NCBI GenBank assembly: GCA_022770665.1
Contig: JALEHL010000043.1
Location: forward strand, 1 to 56,360
Direction: 5' to 3'
DNA length: 56,360 bases
From: Bacillota bacterium
GTDB taxonomy: Bacteria > Bacillota > Clostridia > Peptostreptococcales > Anaerovoracaceae
The translations under genes were made by a program, and so were the position numbers. Shown piece after piece: positions 1 to 9,030 of this stretch; within the stretch, counting starts at the first letter, position 1; each line of letters begins with the position of its first letter. The notes beneath the pieces were generated by a model that was not told where the DNA came from, did no database searches, and saw only the letters and a program-made list of their open reading frames with translations.

Positions 1-1454
1 TTGGTGCCGTCACCCCAGGTTTTCTTATCCGACGGGGTATAGTTCTTGTTCAGCAGCTTACCGTTCTGAATGCGCACCGTGCTGCCATAGCTGTTCGAGC
101 CGTATCCGTAGCTGTATCCATAGTCGTAACCAAAGTCATAACCGCCCAGATAATCATCGCTGTCCGCATTCACCTCAGAGTATGCGTTCAGGAAATCCAG
201 CAACACGCCTTCTTCATATGAGTTATCCAGATAATAGCCGAAGCGGTAGTCCGGATAAATGTTGAAATACATGTGACTGGTGGAAATCTGTTCTTCCGAC
301 GGATCAAAATACGTGTAGTTGGTCACGCCGGTGTATGTCCATTTTCCGGTATTGCTGTTGTATGCATTGGTGGTGCCTACGGTAGGATCCACAAAGACCC
401 ATCGACCGTTTACATAAGCTTCGACCCACCAGTGATCCTTTACATTGATGTTGCTTTCTGTGATCCAGTCATTGGACGGAACCGCCAGACGGTGTCCGTA
501 AACAAACCGGACCGGAATGCCCTGGGCTCTTGCCAGCGCAAGGAAGATGGCCGAATAGCCCTGACAGGTGGTGAACACATGACCGCTCCGACTGTTGGCC
601 GTGGTCAGCCCATACTCAAAGCTGCGGATATTTTCGTACGGATCCGCATATTGATTGGAATGGGTCTGAAAGGCAACCTTGTCATAGTAAAAATTGCCTG
701 CCGTATATTCATAAATCCGCAGCAGCTTCTCGTAGTCAGTGGAAGCACCGCTGCAAACCCGGTCGGAAACAGAACGTATGAAAGAAATCTTATCCGCTGT
801 CATGGTGGCATAGACATTGGTGGATGGATTCCGCAAACAGAATCTGATGTCCTCCAGCGTCTGATCCAGATAGCGGCTGGTATCGTACAGATCGCCGATG
901 GCCTTAATCTCCCGGTTATAGTTGATGACATCCATATAGCGCAGCAGTTTCACATGGCCGTTTTCCACCTGCAGCACCATGTTCTTGTTCAGCACGCCGC
1001 TGGTCGTGTACTTCAGGTTCGCCGCATCGATGGCAGTGGCACAGCGGCGGATATAGATGTTGTATTTGCCGTCAGGAATGTTATATTCCTCCATGTTGAG
1101 ATAATAGGTGAAATTATAGGTTTGTGTGCCGTCTGATGCAGCCTGAATCTTCGGCGTAACGAAAATATCCAGATTCATATCTCCCTTGTTTTCGCCGATT
1201 CGATACAGGGAAAGACGGAACAGGCTGGTTTCCAGCGGTGTGCGATATACAACCTTCAGGACCCGGTCATCGTCTTTGGTGACGTAGCCGCGCAGATATT
1301 CCAGATCGAAGTTCTCCGTAGACTTAAAGGTTGTGACCTGTGCAGGCTCATTTACTTCATCCAGAGCAGCGTAAGAAAACTCTGCCGGCAGGGCCGTGAT
1401 CATCAGCACTGCCATCAGAGCAACAGAAATACATTTCAGAAATTTTTTCCTCAT
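1..1454 (-). CDS. Secreted transglutaminase-like protein (3' end beyond window)
   Basis: The reading frame starts at 1454 (ATG, preceded by AAAGAGGT) and is still open at the window edge after 484 codons, so the C-terminus is missing. The first 28 or so residues form a signal peptide (MRKKF, a hydrophobic core, then a small-residue cleavage area). A transglutaminase/protease-like (TGc) domain lies at about residues 255-365. Its catalytic triad is visible: Cys297 in TTCQGYSA, His341 in DHWWVEAY and Asp356 in FVDPTVG. This fold acts in extracytoplasmic peptidase or cross-linking proteins; the substrate cannot be told. Residues about 435-458 are an unusual Tyr/Gly-rich stretch. The gene lies 27 bases downstream of the broken oxidoreductase gene on the same strand. 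Confidence 0.85.
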   Translation of the reverse strand, partial: MRKKFLKCISVALMAVLMITALPAEFSYAALDEVNEPAQVTTFKSTENFDLEYLRGYVTKDDDRVLKVVYRTPLETSLFRLSLYRIGENKGDMNLDIFVTPKIQAASDGTQTYNFTYYLNMEEYNIPDGKYNIYIRRCATAIDAANLKYTTSGVLNKNMVLQVENGHVKLLRYMDVINYNREIKAIGDLYDTSRYLDQTLEDIRFCLRNPSTNVYATMTADKISFIRSVSDRVCSGASTDYEKLLRIYEYTAGNFYYDKVAFQTHSNQYADPYENIRSFEYGLTTANSRSGHVFTTCQGYSAIFLALARAQGIPVRFVYGHRLAVPSNDWITESNINVKDHWWVEAYVNGRWVFVDPTVGTTNAYNSNTGKWTYTGVTNYTYFDPSEEQISTSHMYFNIYPDYRFGYYLDNSYEEGVLLDFLNAYSEVNADSDDYLGGYDFGYDYGYSYGYGSNSYGSTVRIQNGKLLNKNYTPSDKKTWGDGT

Positions 1455-1480
1455 TCAGAATACCTCTTTCGTAAATATCG

Positions 1481-2428
1481 TCAGCAGCCGACGGTGTCCT
1501 TTTCCAGCGCACGGGCTGCGGCTGCGGCAGAAGCGAAGGCAAACTGGAGGTTATAGCCTCCGGTGTCCCCATCGATGTCAAGCACTTCGCCTGCCAGATA
1601 CAGACCGGGATGATTTCTGGCTTCCATAGTTTTCAGACTGAGCTCCGAAAGGGATACGCCGCCGCAGGTAAGCATGGCTTGTCCGAAGCCTGCCAGTCCG
1701 CTGACGGTGTATTTCCAGGCAGAAATAGTTTCTGCCAGCTTTCGCATCTGCTGTCCGGAAAGTCCGGAGACCTTCTGTCCGGGGAGCCCGATTTCCCGTG
1801 CCGCCGCTTCGCAAAATCGTTTCGGCAGGCCATAGCTTTCAGCCAGCCAGTGTTCAATGCGCCGCGGGTTTGCGGAAAAATCTTTTTTCATCCGTGCAAG
1901 TATACTATCTATAGTATATGGGAAAACGAAATTTATTTCAAGCCCCATCCCGTTTTTCACAGAGCGGGAGTTGTTCAAAATCACCGGACCGGAAAAATTC
2001 CGGTGGGTCAGCAGCAGGCAGCCGGAAGCGGAAAAAAGCGGAGCAGAAGTCTCCCGGTCCCGCAGGGTGATTCCGGCCTGCGGAAAGTTGATGCCCGAAA
2101 GCTCTGTGAAAGGGTAGGAACATCCGCCGTAAGGGATGGATGCAATCTTTGTAATTCCACAGCCGGTTCTGATGCGCACGCCGCCAGTCTCCGCAGTGCG
2201 GACCAGTGCATCCCGCACTTCATGGGCGTCCATGGAGGCGGGAAAGATCTTCCCGTCTTCCCACTGGGTCAGTCTCACGCCCAGAGATTCAAAGAATTCG
2301 CAGACTGCAAGATTATTATGTGCGTAGAGGCAGGTTCTGATACGCGGACCGTTTTTTCCGTAACATGACAAAAACTCCTTGATGGTTCCGCCGCGGGTCA
2401 GGTTGCATTGCCCTGCGCCGGACGATGA
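1481..2428 (-). pseudogene. 5'-truncated BaiN/HI0933-family FAD oxidoreductase
   Basis: The frame matches the C-terminal five-sixths of the BaiN/RdsA (HI0933-like, 'aminoacetone oxidase') flavoprotein family. It begins abruptly inside the family motif SGAGQCNLT (codons near 2419-2398) and runs through GLYLAGEVLDIDGDTGGYNLQFA to a normal end at 1481. Intact members are about 400 residues and start with a Rossmann dinucleotide motif (GGGxxGL). That motif and roughly the first 50 residues are absent. In-frame codons upstream reach only into the stop region of the ABC permease gene (stop 2443-2445). A TTG at 2371 could start a 296-residue product, but it would lack the FAD-binding N-terminus. This looks like a deletion that joined the two genes. 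Confidence 0.8.
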
Positions 2429-2442
2429 ACGTGTGATAATAC

Positions 2443-4425
2443 TTAGTATTTTTCAAGCAGCTTTGCATGGTTTTGATATCCTTCCGCGTAAAGCATCTCA
2501 CGGAGAAGGCGGAGACTTTCTCTGTCCTGTCCGTTGAGACTGAAATCCACAGTGGCAGTATCAGCGTCCTTCGGATAGACAGAATCGATCTGAATCAGGG
2601 AAGAAGAGCCAGCTGTTTCCGGAGAAGCTGTACCGGCAGCACCTTCTTTCATTACGATGGAGCAGTAGACCGACAGACAATCATCGTCTGTGATCTTGTT
2701 CTTCGTATCGTCCGAAAGTTCCACCGTATAGATCCTGTTATAATCGTCTTTTCGCAGAGCTGCAAGGAAGTCTTCGATTTCCTCCGGATTATTGATGGTC
2801 ACTACCGCCTCATATTCGGCAGCGTCCTTTGCCTCTGCCGTATTCACTGTTCTGGTCATTTCCGGCACTGCTTCTGCATCAGCGGTCTCTTCTTCTGATG
2901 CAGCTTCCGCATCGTATCCGTATTTTTCCCAGGTACTGTCGTAAACACTGATGTAAATATAGGAAACGTTTTCTGCGGTGATCTGTTCTGACAGACAGGC
3001 ATCGGCACGGTACTCTTCACAGGAGAGGACTTCATTGAGCAGGCGGACCATTTCTTCAGTCATTTCCACCCGGTACATGCGGTCGCGGCGGCTGCCGTCT
3101 TTCATTTCGTAGCGGAAGGTCAGGTGCACATACTTTTTCGGGTTATTTCCGGATTCCTGTGCCAGTGCCGTGTATTCCTGATCTCCCAGACTGTGCGCTG
3201 CCGCATACTGATGCAGCGCCACCACTTTTTCGATGGCATCCGGTGAAGTGAGGGTTTCGTTTTCCTTGTTAAAATCATCTGCAAACTGATAATAGTTATA
3301 GCCATCGTTATAATAAATGGAATCGCTGTCCACGGAAGCCACATCCTCCACATCCGGCACCCATCTGCCGTAGCCGGCCAGGTCGAACATGACGATGCCG
3401 GTAAAGAGAGCCGCCAGCACGGCGAAGATCCCCAGGGAGAGAAGATTTTGCTTCGTGAGGATTTTGATGGAGCGGGCGATGATGATCTTCACGATGACGA
3501 AGGACAGCAGCAGGCCTACCGCCATACCCACCAGCATCATGGACCGGCTGTCCAGAGTGCCGTAGAAGAAGAAGCCGAAGACGGTCATGCCCACGAAGAC
3601 CACAAGCCATGTGATGATCTCTTCGAACAGACGGTACATCATGGAATCGCCCACTCTTTCAAGCCGTGCCCGTTCGTAAGCCAGTCCCGCCAGAATCACC
3701 ATAACCAGACCGGCTGCCAGATACAGCAGAGCGGCAGAAAGCGGAACCGGATCGTCACTGCCCGTTTCCATTACCAGCCGGAGCAGCGGATTGGAATTTT
3801 CCATCAGATTAACCAGCCATTCCGGCATGGTATAGAACCCGTTCAGGAAGTTTTCGCAGTAGCAGGACACCAGCCAGAGGATCAGCGGCACGATGCCGAA
3901 GAACACACCGGACAGCAGCACCTGCATGACGCTGCTTCCCACCAGACTTCCTGCCAGCACGAAAGTGCCGTAGAAGAAGGTGAGGATAGCGATGGAGCTG
4001 AATCCCCAGTGCAGGGATGCTATCGGCATGCCGGCGAGAAAAAGATACAGCAGGGTCATCGCCGCCACCGGAAGGACGCACAGGAGCCAGCCGGTGAGAA
4101 TCTGGGAACAGTAGATCCGGTTTCTGGAAAACGGCTGGGCATGGATGGCCATGGCCCGGGCCGGCTTATGGAGAAATCCCATCACCATGACAGCTGCAAT
4201 CAGCGGCACCGCCGCCAGCAGCAGACCGAAGAAGAAATTCATATTATTGATGGAATCTTCCAGATAGGTGCGTTCGGGATCCGTCCGCAGGCTGCTGTCC
4301 ATGATCAGCGGGAAGATGCCTGCCATGAAGTAAGCGATGAAGGACAGGGCCGGCAGATACCAGTACATTTTCAGATTTTCGGTGATCAGCGCCCCGGAGA
4401 GGCTGAAAATTCTCTTATTTTTCAT
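2443..4425 (-). CDS. ABC transporter permease with large C-terminal extracytoplasmic domain
   Basis: 660 residues. The ATG at 4425 follows GGGAGGTG and overlaps the end of the ATPase gene by 11 bases; a longer open frame upstream has no ribosome binding site. The N-terminal ~360 residues contain about eight to ten hydrophobic segments, as in ABC-2-type permeases. Residues about 385-660 are hydrophilic and acidic and probably lie outside the cell. It is the membrane partner of the adjacent ATPase in a GntR(YtrA)-ABC cassette; related cassettes respond to cell-envelope stress or antibiotics, but the substrate here is unknown. The long soluble tail is larger than in simple ABC-2 permeases. Confidence 0.85.
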   Translation of the reverse strand: MKNKRIFSLSGALITENLKMYWYLPALSFIAYFMAGIFPLIMDSSLRTDPERTYLEDSINNMNFFFGLLLAAVPLIAAVMVMGFLHKPARAMAIHAQPFSRNRIYCSQILTGWLLCVLPVAAMTLLYLFLAGMPIASLHWGFSSIAILTFFYGTFVLAGSLVGSSVMQVLLSGVFFGIVPLILWLVSCYCENFLNGFYTMPEWLVNLMENSNPLLRLVMETGSDDPVPLSAALLYLAAGLVMVILAGLAYERARLERVGDSMMYRLFEEIITWLVVFVGMTVFGFFFYGTLDSRSMMLVGMAVGLLLSFVIVKIIIARSIKILTKQNLLSLGIFAVLAALFTGIVMFDLAGYGRWVPDVEDVASVDSDSIYYNDGYNYYQFADDFNKENETLTSPDAIEKVVALHQYAAAHSLGDQEYTALAQESGNNPKKYVHLTFRYEMKDGSRRDRMYRVEMTEEMVRLLNEVLSCEEYRADACLSEQITAENVSYIYISVYDSTWEKYGYDAEAASEEETADAEAVPEMTRTVNTAEAKDAAEYEAVVTINNPEEIEDFLAALRKDDYNRIYTVELSDDTKNKITDDDCLSVYCSIVMKEGAAGTASPETAGSSSLIQIDSVYPKDADTATVDFSLNGQDRESLRLLREMLYAEGYQNHAKLLEKY

Positions 4426-5119
4426 TCGGTGCACCTCCCAGCTTTTCGATGAAAATCTCCTCGATGGTTGCAGGCATAAGCTCCAGCAGGTCGCCTTCGA
4501 AGACCATGCGGCCGTCGGCGATAATGCCGATATAGTTGCAGATGTCTTCCATTTCTTTGGCATTATGGGAAGAAACCAGCACGGTCATTTCCCGGTCGGC
4601 CACATCGTCCATAATGTAGTGCCACAGTTTGCGGCGCACGATGGGATCCAGGCCGTCCACCGGCTCATCCAGAATCAGGTAATCGGGCTTTCCGGCCAGT
4701 GCCAGACAGAAGGCGGCCTGCTTCTTCATTCCCTTGGAAAACTTTCCGATCGTTCCTTTCTCCGGCAGCCCGAAATCGGCCATCATGGCCTGAAAACGGT
4801 CCTCATCCCAGAGCGGGTAGATTTTGCGGTGAAATCTGCTCATCTGGATCAGGTTGTAGCCTCGGAAAAAGAACAGCTCGTCGGGAATGACGGCCATCCG
4901 GGCCTTCAGGGCTTCATTGCCCTCGATTTCCTGATTGTCGATAGTGATGGTACCCTCGTCCTGGATCAGCAGGCCGGAAAGATGCTTGATAATGGTGGTT
5001 TTGCCGGCGCCGTTGAGGCCCATGAGGCCGTAGATGGCGCCCTTCGGTACGGTCAGGCTGAAATGATCCAGTGCGGCGTACCCGTCGAAACGCTTCGTGA
5101 CATTTTCTATTTTAATCAT
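4415..5119 (-). CDS. ABC transporter ATP-binding protein (YtrB-like)
   Basis: 234 residues. Walker A is GLNGAGKTT (residues 34-42), the signature region is GKFSKGMKKQ and Walker B is YLILDEP followed by VDGLDP; the switch His is in LVSSHNAKEME. It should energise the permease encoded immediately downstream. The start at 5119 overlaps the GntR gene by 8 bases, which indicates translational coupling in a three-gene operon. The order GntR, ATPase, permease is typical of YtrA-type regulatory cassettes. Confidence 0.92.
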   Translation of the reverse strand: MIKIENVTKRFDGYAALDHFSLTVPKGAIYGLMGLNGAGKTTIIKHLSGLLIQDEGTITIDNQEIEGNEALKARMAVIPDELFFFRGYNLIQMSRFHRKIYPLWDEDRFQAMMADFGLPEKGTIGKFSKGMKKQAAFCLALAGKPDYLILDEPVDGLDPIVRRKLWHYIMDDVADREMTVLVSSHNAKEMEDICNYIGIIADGRMVFEGDLLELMPATIEEIFIEKLGGAPNEK

Positions 5120-5498
5120 AGTCGGGTCTCCTTTCTTCCATAATGGTCATGGCGGTCTCCCGGGCCTCCTGATACGTCAGGCCCAGGTAGAGCAGCTGGC
5201 GGAATGCCTCGTCAAAATTCTTTTTCGCGATTTCCAGCGCACGCGGGTCGGTATGCACCTGGCTGCGGTCTGCCACGAAGGTTCCCACCCCTGACGTGGT
5301 ATAGATGTAGCCCTGACGCTCCAGCTCCCGGTACGCTTTCTGAATCGTGTTGGGATTGACGGCGATGGCCTTGGACAGCTCCCGCACGGACGGAAGTTTT
5401 TCGCCGGCCTGCAGCGTTCCTGTCATAATCTGCTCTTTCAGATTGTCCATGACCTGTTCGTAGATGGATTTCCGACTTTTCAGGTCAAGTTCGAACAT
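5112..5498 (-). CDS. GntR-family regulator, YtrA subfamily
   Basis: 128 residues, starting at ATG 5498 behind AAAGGGGG. An upstream in-frame extension runs through the promoter/operator and is not expected to be translated. The N-terminal winged helix-turn-helix includes SVRELSKAIAVNPNTIQKAYRE, typical of GntR. The short C-terminal part (about 50 residues) is the small YtrA-type dimerisation region rather than an FCD or UTRA domain. It probably represses its own operon through the inverted repeat at 5545-5569 and is released by a cell-envelope signal. Confidence 0.92.
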   Translation of the reverse strand: MFELDLKSRKSIYEQVMDNLKEQIMTGTLQAGEKLPSVRELSKAIAVNPNTIQKAYRELERQGYIYTTSGVGTFVADRSQVHTDPRALEIAKKNFDEAFRQLLYLGLTYQEARETAMTIMEERRPDYD

Positions 5499-5544
5499 TT
5501 GAATCCCCCTTTCATGGTGTATATGAAATCCCTTTTGCGTACTA

Positions 5545-5574
5545 AGTGTACCATGAGACATAGTACACTGTCAA
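5545..5574 (-). promoter_or_regulatory. Promoter and YtrA-type operator of the GntR-ABC operon
   Basis: On the minus strand a TTGACA -35 (5574-5569) and a TACACT -10 (5550-5545) are separated by 18 bases. The inverted repeat AGTGTA-N13-TACACT (5545-5550 and 5564-5569; arms extend to 7 bp) covers the -10 and touches the -35. This spacing and sequence are the same as the YtrA operator described in Bacillus subtilis. Binding there would block RNA polymerase, so autorepression is a firm inference. Confidence 0.88.
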
Positions 5575-5614
5575 CCGGTTTCCACATTCTGCTTCTGCCA
5601 GAGCACAAAAAATC

Positions 5615-5643
5615 TTTTCTGGCGTGATAAATCATGATATAAT
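5615..5643 (+). promoter_or_regulatory. Promoter of sppA
   Basis: An extended -10 (TGATATAAT, with TATAAT at 5638-5643) is preceded 17 bases upstream by a weak -35 (TTTTCT, 5615-5620). It points at sppA and diverges from the GntR operon promoter. Confidence 0.6.
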
Positions 5644-5711
5644 GGCGGCAGTCAGTGTATATAACAGTAGAAATAGCAGTAAAAGATCTGCAGCAAGAGG
5701 AGGAATTTATT

Positions 5712-6830
5712 TTGGATCAGTATGAAAACAGCAATCTGCCTGGTCAGCCGCAGCCGGAGCAGCCATCGCAGCCGGAGCAGCAGCCGAACCAGGAACAGCC
5801 ACAAAAACAGCGTCAGACCGTGGTGCTGAATCAGAAAAAAAAGAAAATGCCGGGATGGGGAAAGGGCCTGCTGATCTTCGGAATCATCGTGGTATGTGCG
5901 GTGATTCTTATGGCAGGGTGCAACCGGGTCGCAGACAAGTTCGCCGACGCATTTGGCTCTTCCGATCCATCCGATGAAGTGACGGCGGATTTTGACCATG
6001 ACTATATCGGCACGATCTATGTCGACGGTGAAATCGATGAATATGGAACAGGAACCTACAACCACCAGTATCTGCTGAATGCCATCGATGTCATGATGAG
6101 CGATGTACATAATAAGGGAATGATTCTTTCTGTCAATACACCGGGAGGCAGCGTGTTTGCTTCGGATGAGCTGTATCTGAAGGTGAAGGAATATCAGGAA
6201 ACCACAGGACGGCCGGTATATTCGGCGATGCAGTCGCAGGCGACTTCCGGCGGATACTACATCTCTGCGTCCTGCGACAAGATCATTGCCAACCGCAACT
6301 GCTGGACCGGATCCATTGGTGTGACAATGGGCACCTTTACAGATATCAGCGAGCTGCTGGATAACCTGGGAATCCGAACCACGACCATCACTTCCGGAAA
6401 GAACAAAGCGATGGGCAGCAGCATGGAGCCGATGACCGAAGAACAGCATGAAATTTTTCAGAGTCTGATTGACGAGGCCTACGACCAGTTCGTGGGAATC
6501 GTCGCAGAGGGAAGAGATATGAAGGAGGAAAAGGTCAGAAAGCTGGCGGACGGCAGAATCTATACGGCGAAGCAGGCCCTGGAGAACGGTCTGATCGATG
6601 CCATCGGCACATATGATGATGCGGTCAGCGACATGAAGAAGGAATATAAACTGGAAAACTGCACGGTGGAAAACTTTATCCCGGAAAGCTCTTCGGATCT
6701 TGCGTCCCTGCTTGGCATCCTGGCGCAGCACAAAAATCTTTCCGGCATGACCGATGCGGATCTGATCCAGGAGCTGATTGACCTGAACGGAAGCTTCCGC
6801 GTCAGCTATGTTGCAGAGGTAAGGAAATAA
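5712..6830 (+). CDS. sppA: Signal peptide peptidase SppA, S49 family
   Basis: 372 residues from a TTG start at 5712, chosen because AGAGGAGGAA sits just upstream; earlier in-frame ATG codons lack a ribosome binding site. The N-terminal ~45 residues are Pro/Gln-rich and cytoplasmic, followed by a single membrane anchor (about 52-69) and the S49 protease domain outside. Family features include SVNTPGG, the nucleophile Ser179 in ATSGGYYISA and the likely general base Lys232 in SGKNKAMG. SppA degrades residual signal peptides in the membrane; in bacilli it also contributes to lantibiotic resistance. The repeated PEQPSQPEQQP leader is unusual. Confidence 0.92.
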   Translation: MDQYENSNLPGQPQPEQPSQPEQQPNQEQPQKQRQTVVLNQKKKKMPGWGKGLLIFGIIVVCAVILMAGCNRVADKFADAFGSSDPSDEVTADFDHDYIGTIYVDGEIDEYGTGTYNHQYLLNAIDVMMSDVHNKGMILSVNTPGGSVFASDELYLKVKEYQETTGRPVYSAMQSQATSGGYYISASCDKIIANRNCWTGSIGVTMGTFTDISELLDNLGIRTTTITSGKNKAMGSSMEPMTEEQHEIFQSLIDEAYDQFVGIVAEGRDMKEEKVRKLADGRIYTAKQALENGLIDAIGTYDDAVSDMKKEYKLENCTVENFIPESSSDLASLLGILAQHKNLSGMTDADLIQELIDLNGSFRVSYVAEVRK

Positions 6831-6901
6831 AACGGACAGGATAGACCGCGAATCCTGGATACGGCCATCGCAGAACTGCTGAAAAATTACTAAAAAAACA
6901 G

Positions 6902-6935
6902 GCGCTGTCAAATAAAAAGCCTTGACAGCGCTTTT
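6902..6935 (+). terminator. Intrinsic terminator after sppA
   Basis: A perfect 10-bp stem, GCGCTGTCAA (6902-6911) with TTGACAGCGC (6922-6931), is followed by a short T run. The 3' arm doubles as the -35 box of the ylxM-ffh promoter. Confidence 0.8.
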
Positions 6936-6950
6936 TATTTATGTTACACT
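6922..6950 (+). promoter_or_regulatory. Promoter of the ylxM-ffh operon
   Basis: TTGACA (6922-6927), a 17-base spacer and TACACT (6945-6950), with TG one base upstream of the -10 (extended -10). It should drive ylxM, ffh and the downstream ribosome-biogenesis genes. Confidence 0.85.
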
Positions 6951-6996
6951 CTTTAAGGTGTCAAGCTATGCAGCTTAACACCAGGGAGTGAAATAA

Positions 6997-7362
6997 ATGG
7001 ATAAGATCGCAGAAACCAGTCTGCTCTATGATTTTTACGGACAGCTGCTGACGGAGAAACAGAGGCAGGTCATGTCCCTCTATCATGAGGAAAACCTGAC
7101 CCTTTCGGAGATTGCCGATGAATTCGGCATTTCCCGGCAGGCGGTCCATGACACACTGAAAAAGGCGGAGCAGTCGCTGTCGGAATACGAAAGGAAACTG
7201 GGCCTGGTGGAGAAATTTGTGAGATCCAGTCAGGCTCTGGAAGAAATAGAAACCGAAATCGATGCGGTCACCGAAGCAGTCAGGAAACAGTCCGGCAGTC
7301 CGGTTCTGCTGGAAAGGCTGCAGCACATAAAGCGCATCATTGCAGGCCTCGAAGAAGAATAA
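6997..7362 (+). CDS. ylxM: YlxM/p13-like DNA-binding protein
   Basis: 121 residues; ATG 6997 follows GGGAGTG. The sigma-70-like helix-turn-helix (LTLSEIADEFGISRQAVHDTLKKAEQ) fills the N-terminal half, with a helical tail after it. YlxM is a small SRP-associated protein encoded next to ffh in Firmicutes; in streptococci it modulates Ffh function. It lies 21 bases upstream of ffh and is almost certainly co-transcribed with it. Confidence 0.93.
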   Translation: MDKIAETSLLYDFYGQLLTEKQRQVMSLYHEENLTLSEIADEFGISRQAVHDTLKKAEQSLSEYERKLGLVEKFVRSSQALEEIETEIDAVTEAVRKQSGSPVLLERLQHIKRIIAGLEEE

Positions 7363-7383
7363 GGCGAATTGCCGGAGGAATAT

Positions 7384-8724
7384 ATGGCATTTGAGAATTT
7401 ATCGGAGAAACTACAGGGAACATTCAAGAAGCTGCGGGGAAAAGGCGTACTGAAGGAAGCGGACATCAATGAAGCCATGCGGGAAGTCAAGCTGGCGCTT
7501 CTGGAAGCTGATGTGAACTTCAAGGTGGTAAAGGAATTTGTTGCCGCGGTGAAGGAGAAATGCCTTGGTGCAGAAGTGCTGGAAAGTCTGACTCCGGGCC
7601 AGCAGGTTATCAAGATCGTAAACGAGGAGCTGATCAGCCTCATGGGAGGCACCGGCAGCAAGCTGACCTACTCGCCGAGCGGGTTTACGGTTCTGCTGAT
7701 GGTGGGCCTGCAGGGTACCGGCAAGACGACCACATGCGGCAAACTGGCAGCCTGGCTGAAAAAGAACGGCAAGAAACCGATGCTTTGCGCCTGTGACATC
7801 TATCGTCCGGCGGCCATCGACCAGCTGGAAGTGGTGGGAAAGAGCGTGGACGTGCCGGTTTACACCGATCGGGAGAGCCGGGTTGCGGAGGATATCGCGC
7901 TGGCAGCTGTGAAAGAGGCCCAGAGAAAAGGCTTCGATGTGCTGATCGTCGATACCGCAGGGCGGCTGCAGATCGATGACGCGCTGATGGAAGAACTGGT
8001 GCGGGTGAAGAAAGCTGTGAAACCGCATGAGATCCTGCTGGTAGTCGATGCGCTGACCGGACAGGATGCGGTCAATGCGGCAGAAGGCTTCAATGAGCGG
8101 CTGGGCATTGACGGCATCATTATGACGAAGATGGATGGCGATTCCAGAGGCGGTGCGGCACTTTCCGCGAAGAAAGTGACGGGTCGGCCGATTAAATTTA
8201 TCGGTATGGGCGAAAAAATGGATGCCCTGGAACCGTTCCACCCGGAGAGAATGGCGAGCAGAATCCTTGGAATGGGAGACATGCTTTCACTGATAGAAAA
8301 AGCCCAGGAGAATTTTGACGAGGCGAAAGCCGCCAAACTGGAAAAGAAGCTGAAAAAGAACGAGTTCACCCTCGAAGATTTTCTGGATCAGATGGGTGAA
8401 GTCAGAAACATGGGCGGCATCGGGAAGATGCTGGAGATGCTTCCCGGAATGAACCGCAAGGCGGTCAGCGATGAGGAGATCGAAAAGAGCGAGAAGGAAT
8501 TCCGGCAGATGGAAGCGATCATCCAGTCTATGACGCTGGAAGAAAGAAAGAATCCTTCCATTCTGAACGCCAGCAGGCGGAAACGGATCTCTGCAGGCTG
8601 CGGCCAGCCGGTGAGCAAGATCAACAGCTTAATCAGAAAATATGAAGACGCGAAGAAACTGATGAAACAGTTTAACAATCCGAACTTCATGAAGAAAAAT
8701 AAAAAACTCAAAGGATTATTTTAA
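7384..8724 (+). CDS. ffh: Signal recognition particle protein Ffh
   Basis: 446 residues; ATG 7384 behind CCGGAGGA. The N domain is followed by the G domain with GLQGTGKTT (108-116), DIYRPAAIDQL, DTAGRLQ and TKMDGDSRGGAAL, and by the Met-rich M domain that binds 4.5S RNA and signal sequences. Ffh targets membrane and secretory proteins co-translationally to the FtsY receptor. The usual M-domain RNA-binding motif SRRKRI is present (as ASRRKRISAG). The gene has normal length and position. Confidence 0.98.
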   Translation: MAFENLSEKLQGTFKKLRGKGVLKEADINEAMREVKLALLEADVNFKVVKEFVAAVKEKCLGAEVLESLTPGQQVIKIVNEELISLMGGTGSKLTYSPSGFTVLLMVGLQGTGKTTTCGKLAAWLKKNGKKPMLCACDIYRPAAIDQLEVVGKSVDVPVYTDRESRVAEDIALAAVKEAQRKGFDVLIVDTAGRLQIDDALMEELVRVKKAVKPHEILLVVDALTGQDAVNAAEGFNERLGIDGIIMTKMDGDSRGGAALSAKKVTGRPIKFIGMGEKMDALEPFHPERMASRILGMGDMLSLIEKAQENFDEAKAAKLEKKLKKNEFTLEDFLDQMGEVRNMGGIGKMLEMLPGMNRKAVSDEEIEKSEKEFRQMEAIIQSMTLEERKNPSILNASRRKRISAGCGQPVSKINSLIRKYEDAKKLMKQFNNPNFMKKNKKLKGLF

Positions 8725-8738
8725 GGAGGACATGAAAA

Positions 8739-8981
8739 ATGGTAAAGATCAGATTAAGAAGAATGGGCGCACATAAGAAACCTTTCTACAGAGTGGTAGT
8801 TGCAGATTCCAGAGCACCGAGAGACGGCAAATTCATCGAAGAGATCGGTTATTACGATCCGATGAAGGATCCGAAGGTCATTAAAATCGACGAGGAGAAG
8901 GCGAAAAAGTGGCTGGAAGACGGCGCACAGCCTACCGATACCGTAAAGGTACTGTTCAAAAAGTCCGGTATTATCGAATAA
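8739..8981 (+). CDS. rpsP: 30S ribosomal protein S16
   Basis: 80 residues; ATG 8739 behind AAGGAGGA. The S16 signature is complete ([20 protein letters not shown], then IEEIGYYDP). It binds 16S rRNA in the 30S body. It is the third gene of the ffh-trmD operon, 14 bases after ffh. Confidence 0.98.
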   Translation: MVKIRLRRMGAHKKPFYRVVVADSRAPRDGKFIEEIGYYDPMKDPKVIKIDEEKAKKWLEDGAQPTDTVKVLFKKSGIIE

Positions 8982-9030
8982 TCCGGATGGATCGAACCCA
9001 GTATCAAGTATAAGGAAGCGGTGAAAACGA

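Noticed and set aside
3448..4452. Long plus-strand open frame (334 codons) opposite the ABC permease
   Set aside because: His/Gln/Asp-rich, no ribosome binding site, fully antisense to a well-supported permease gene.
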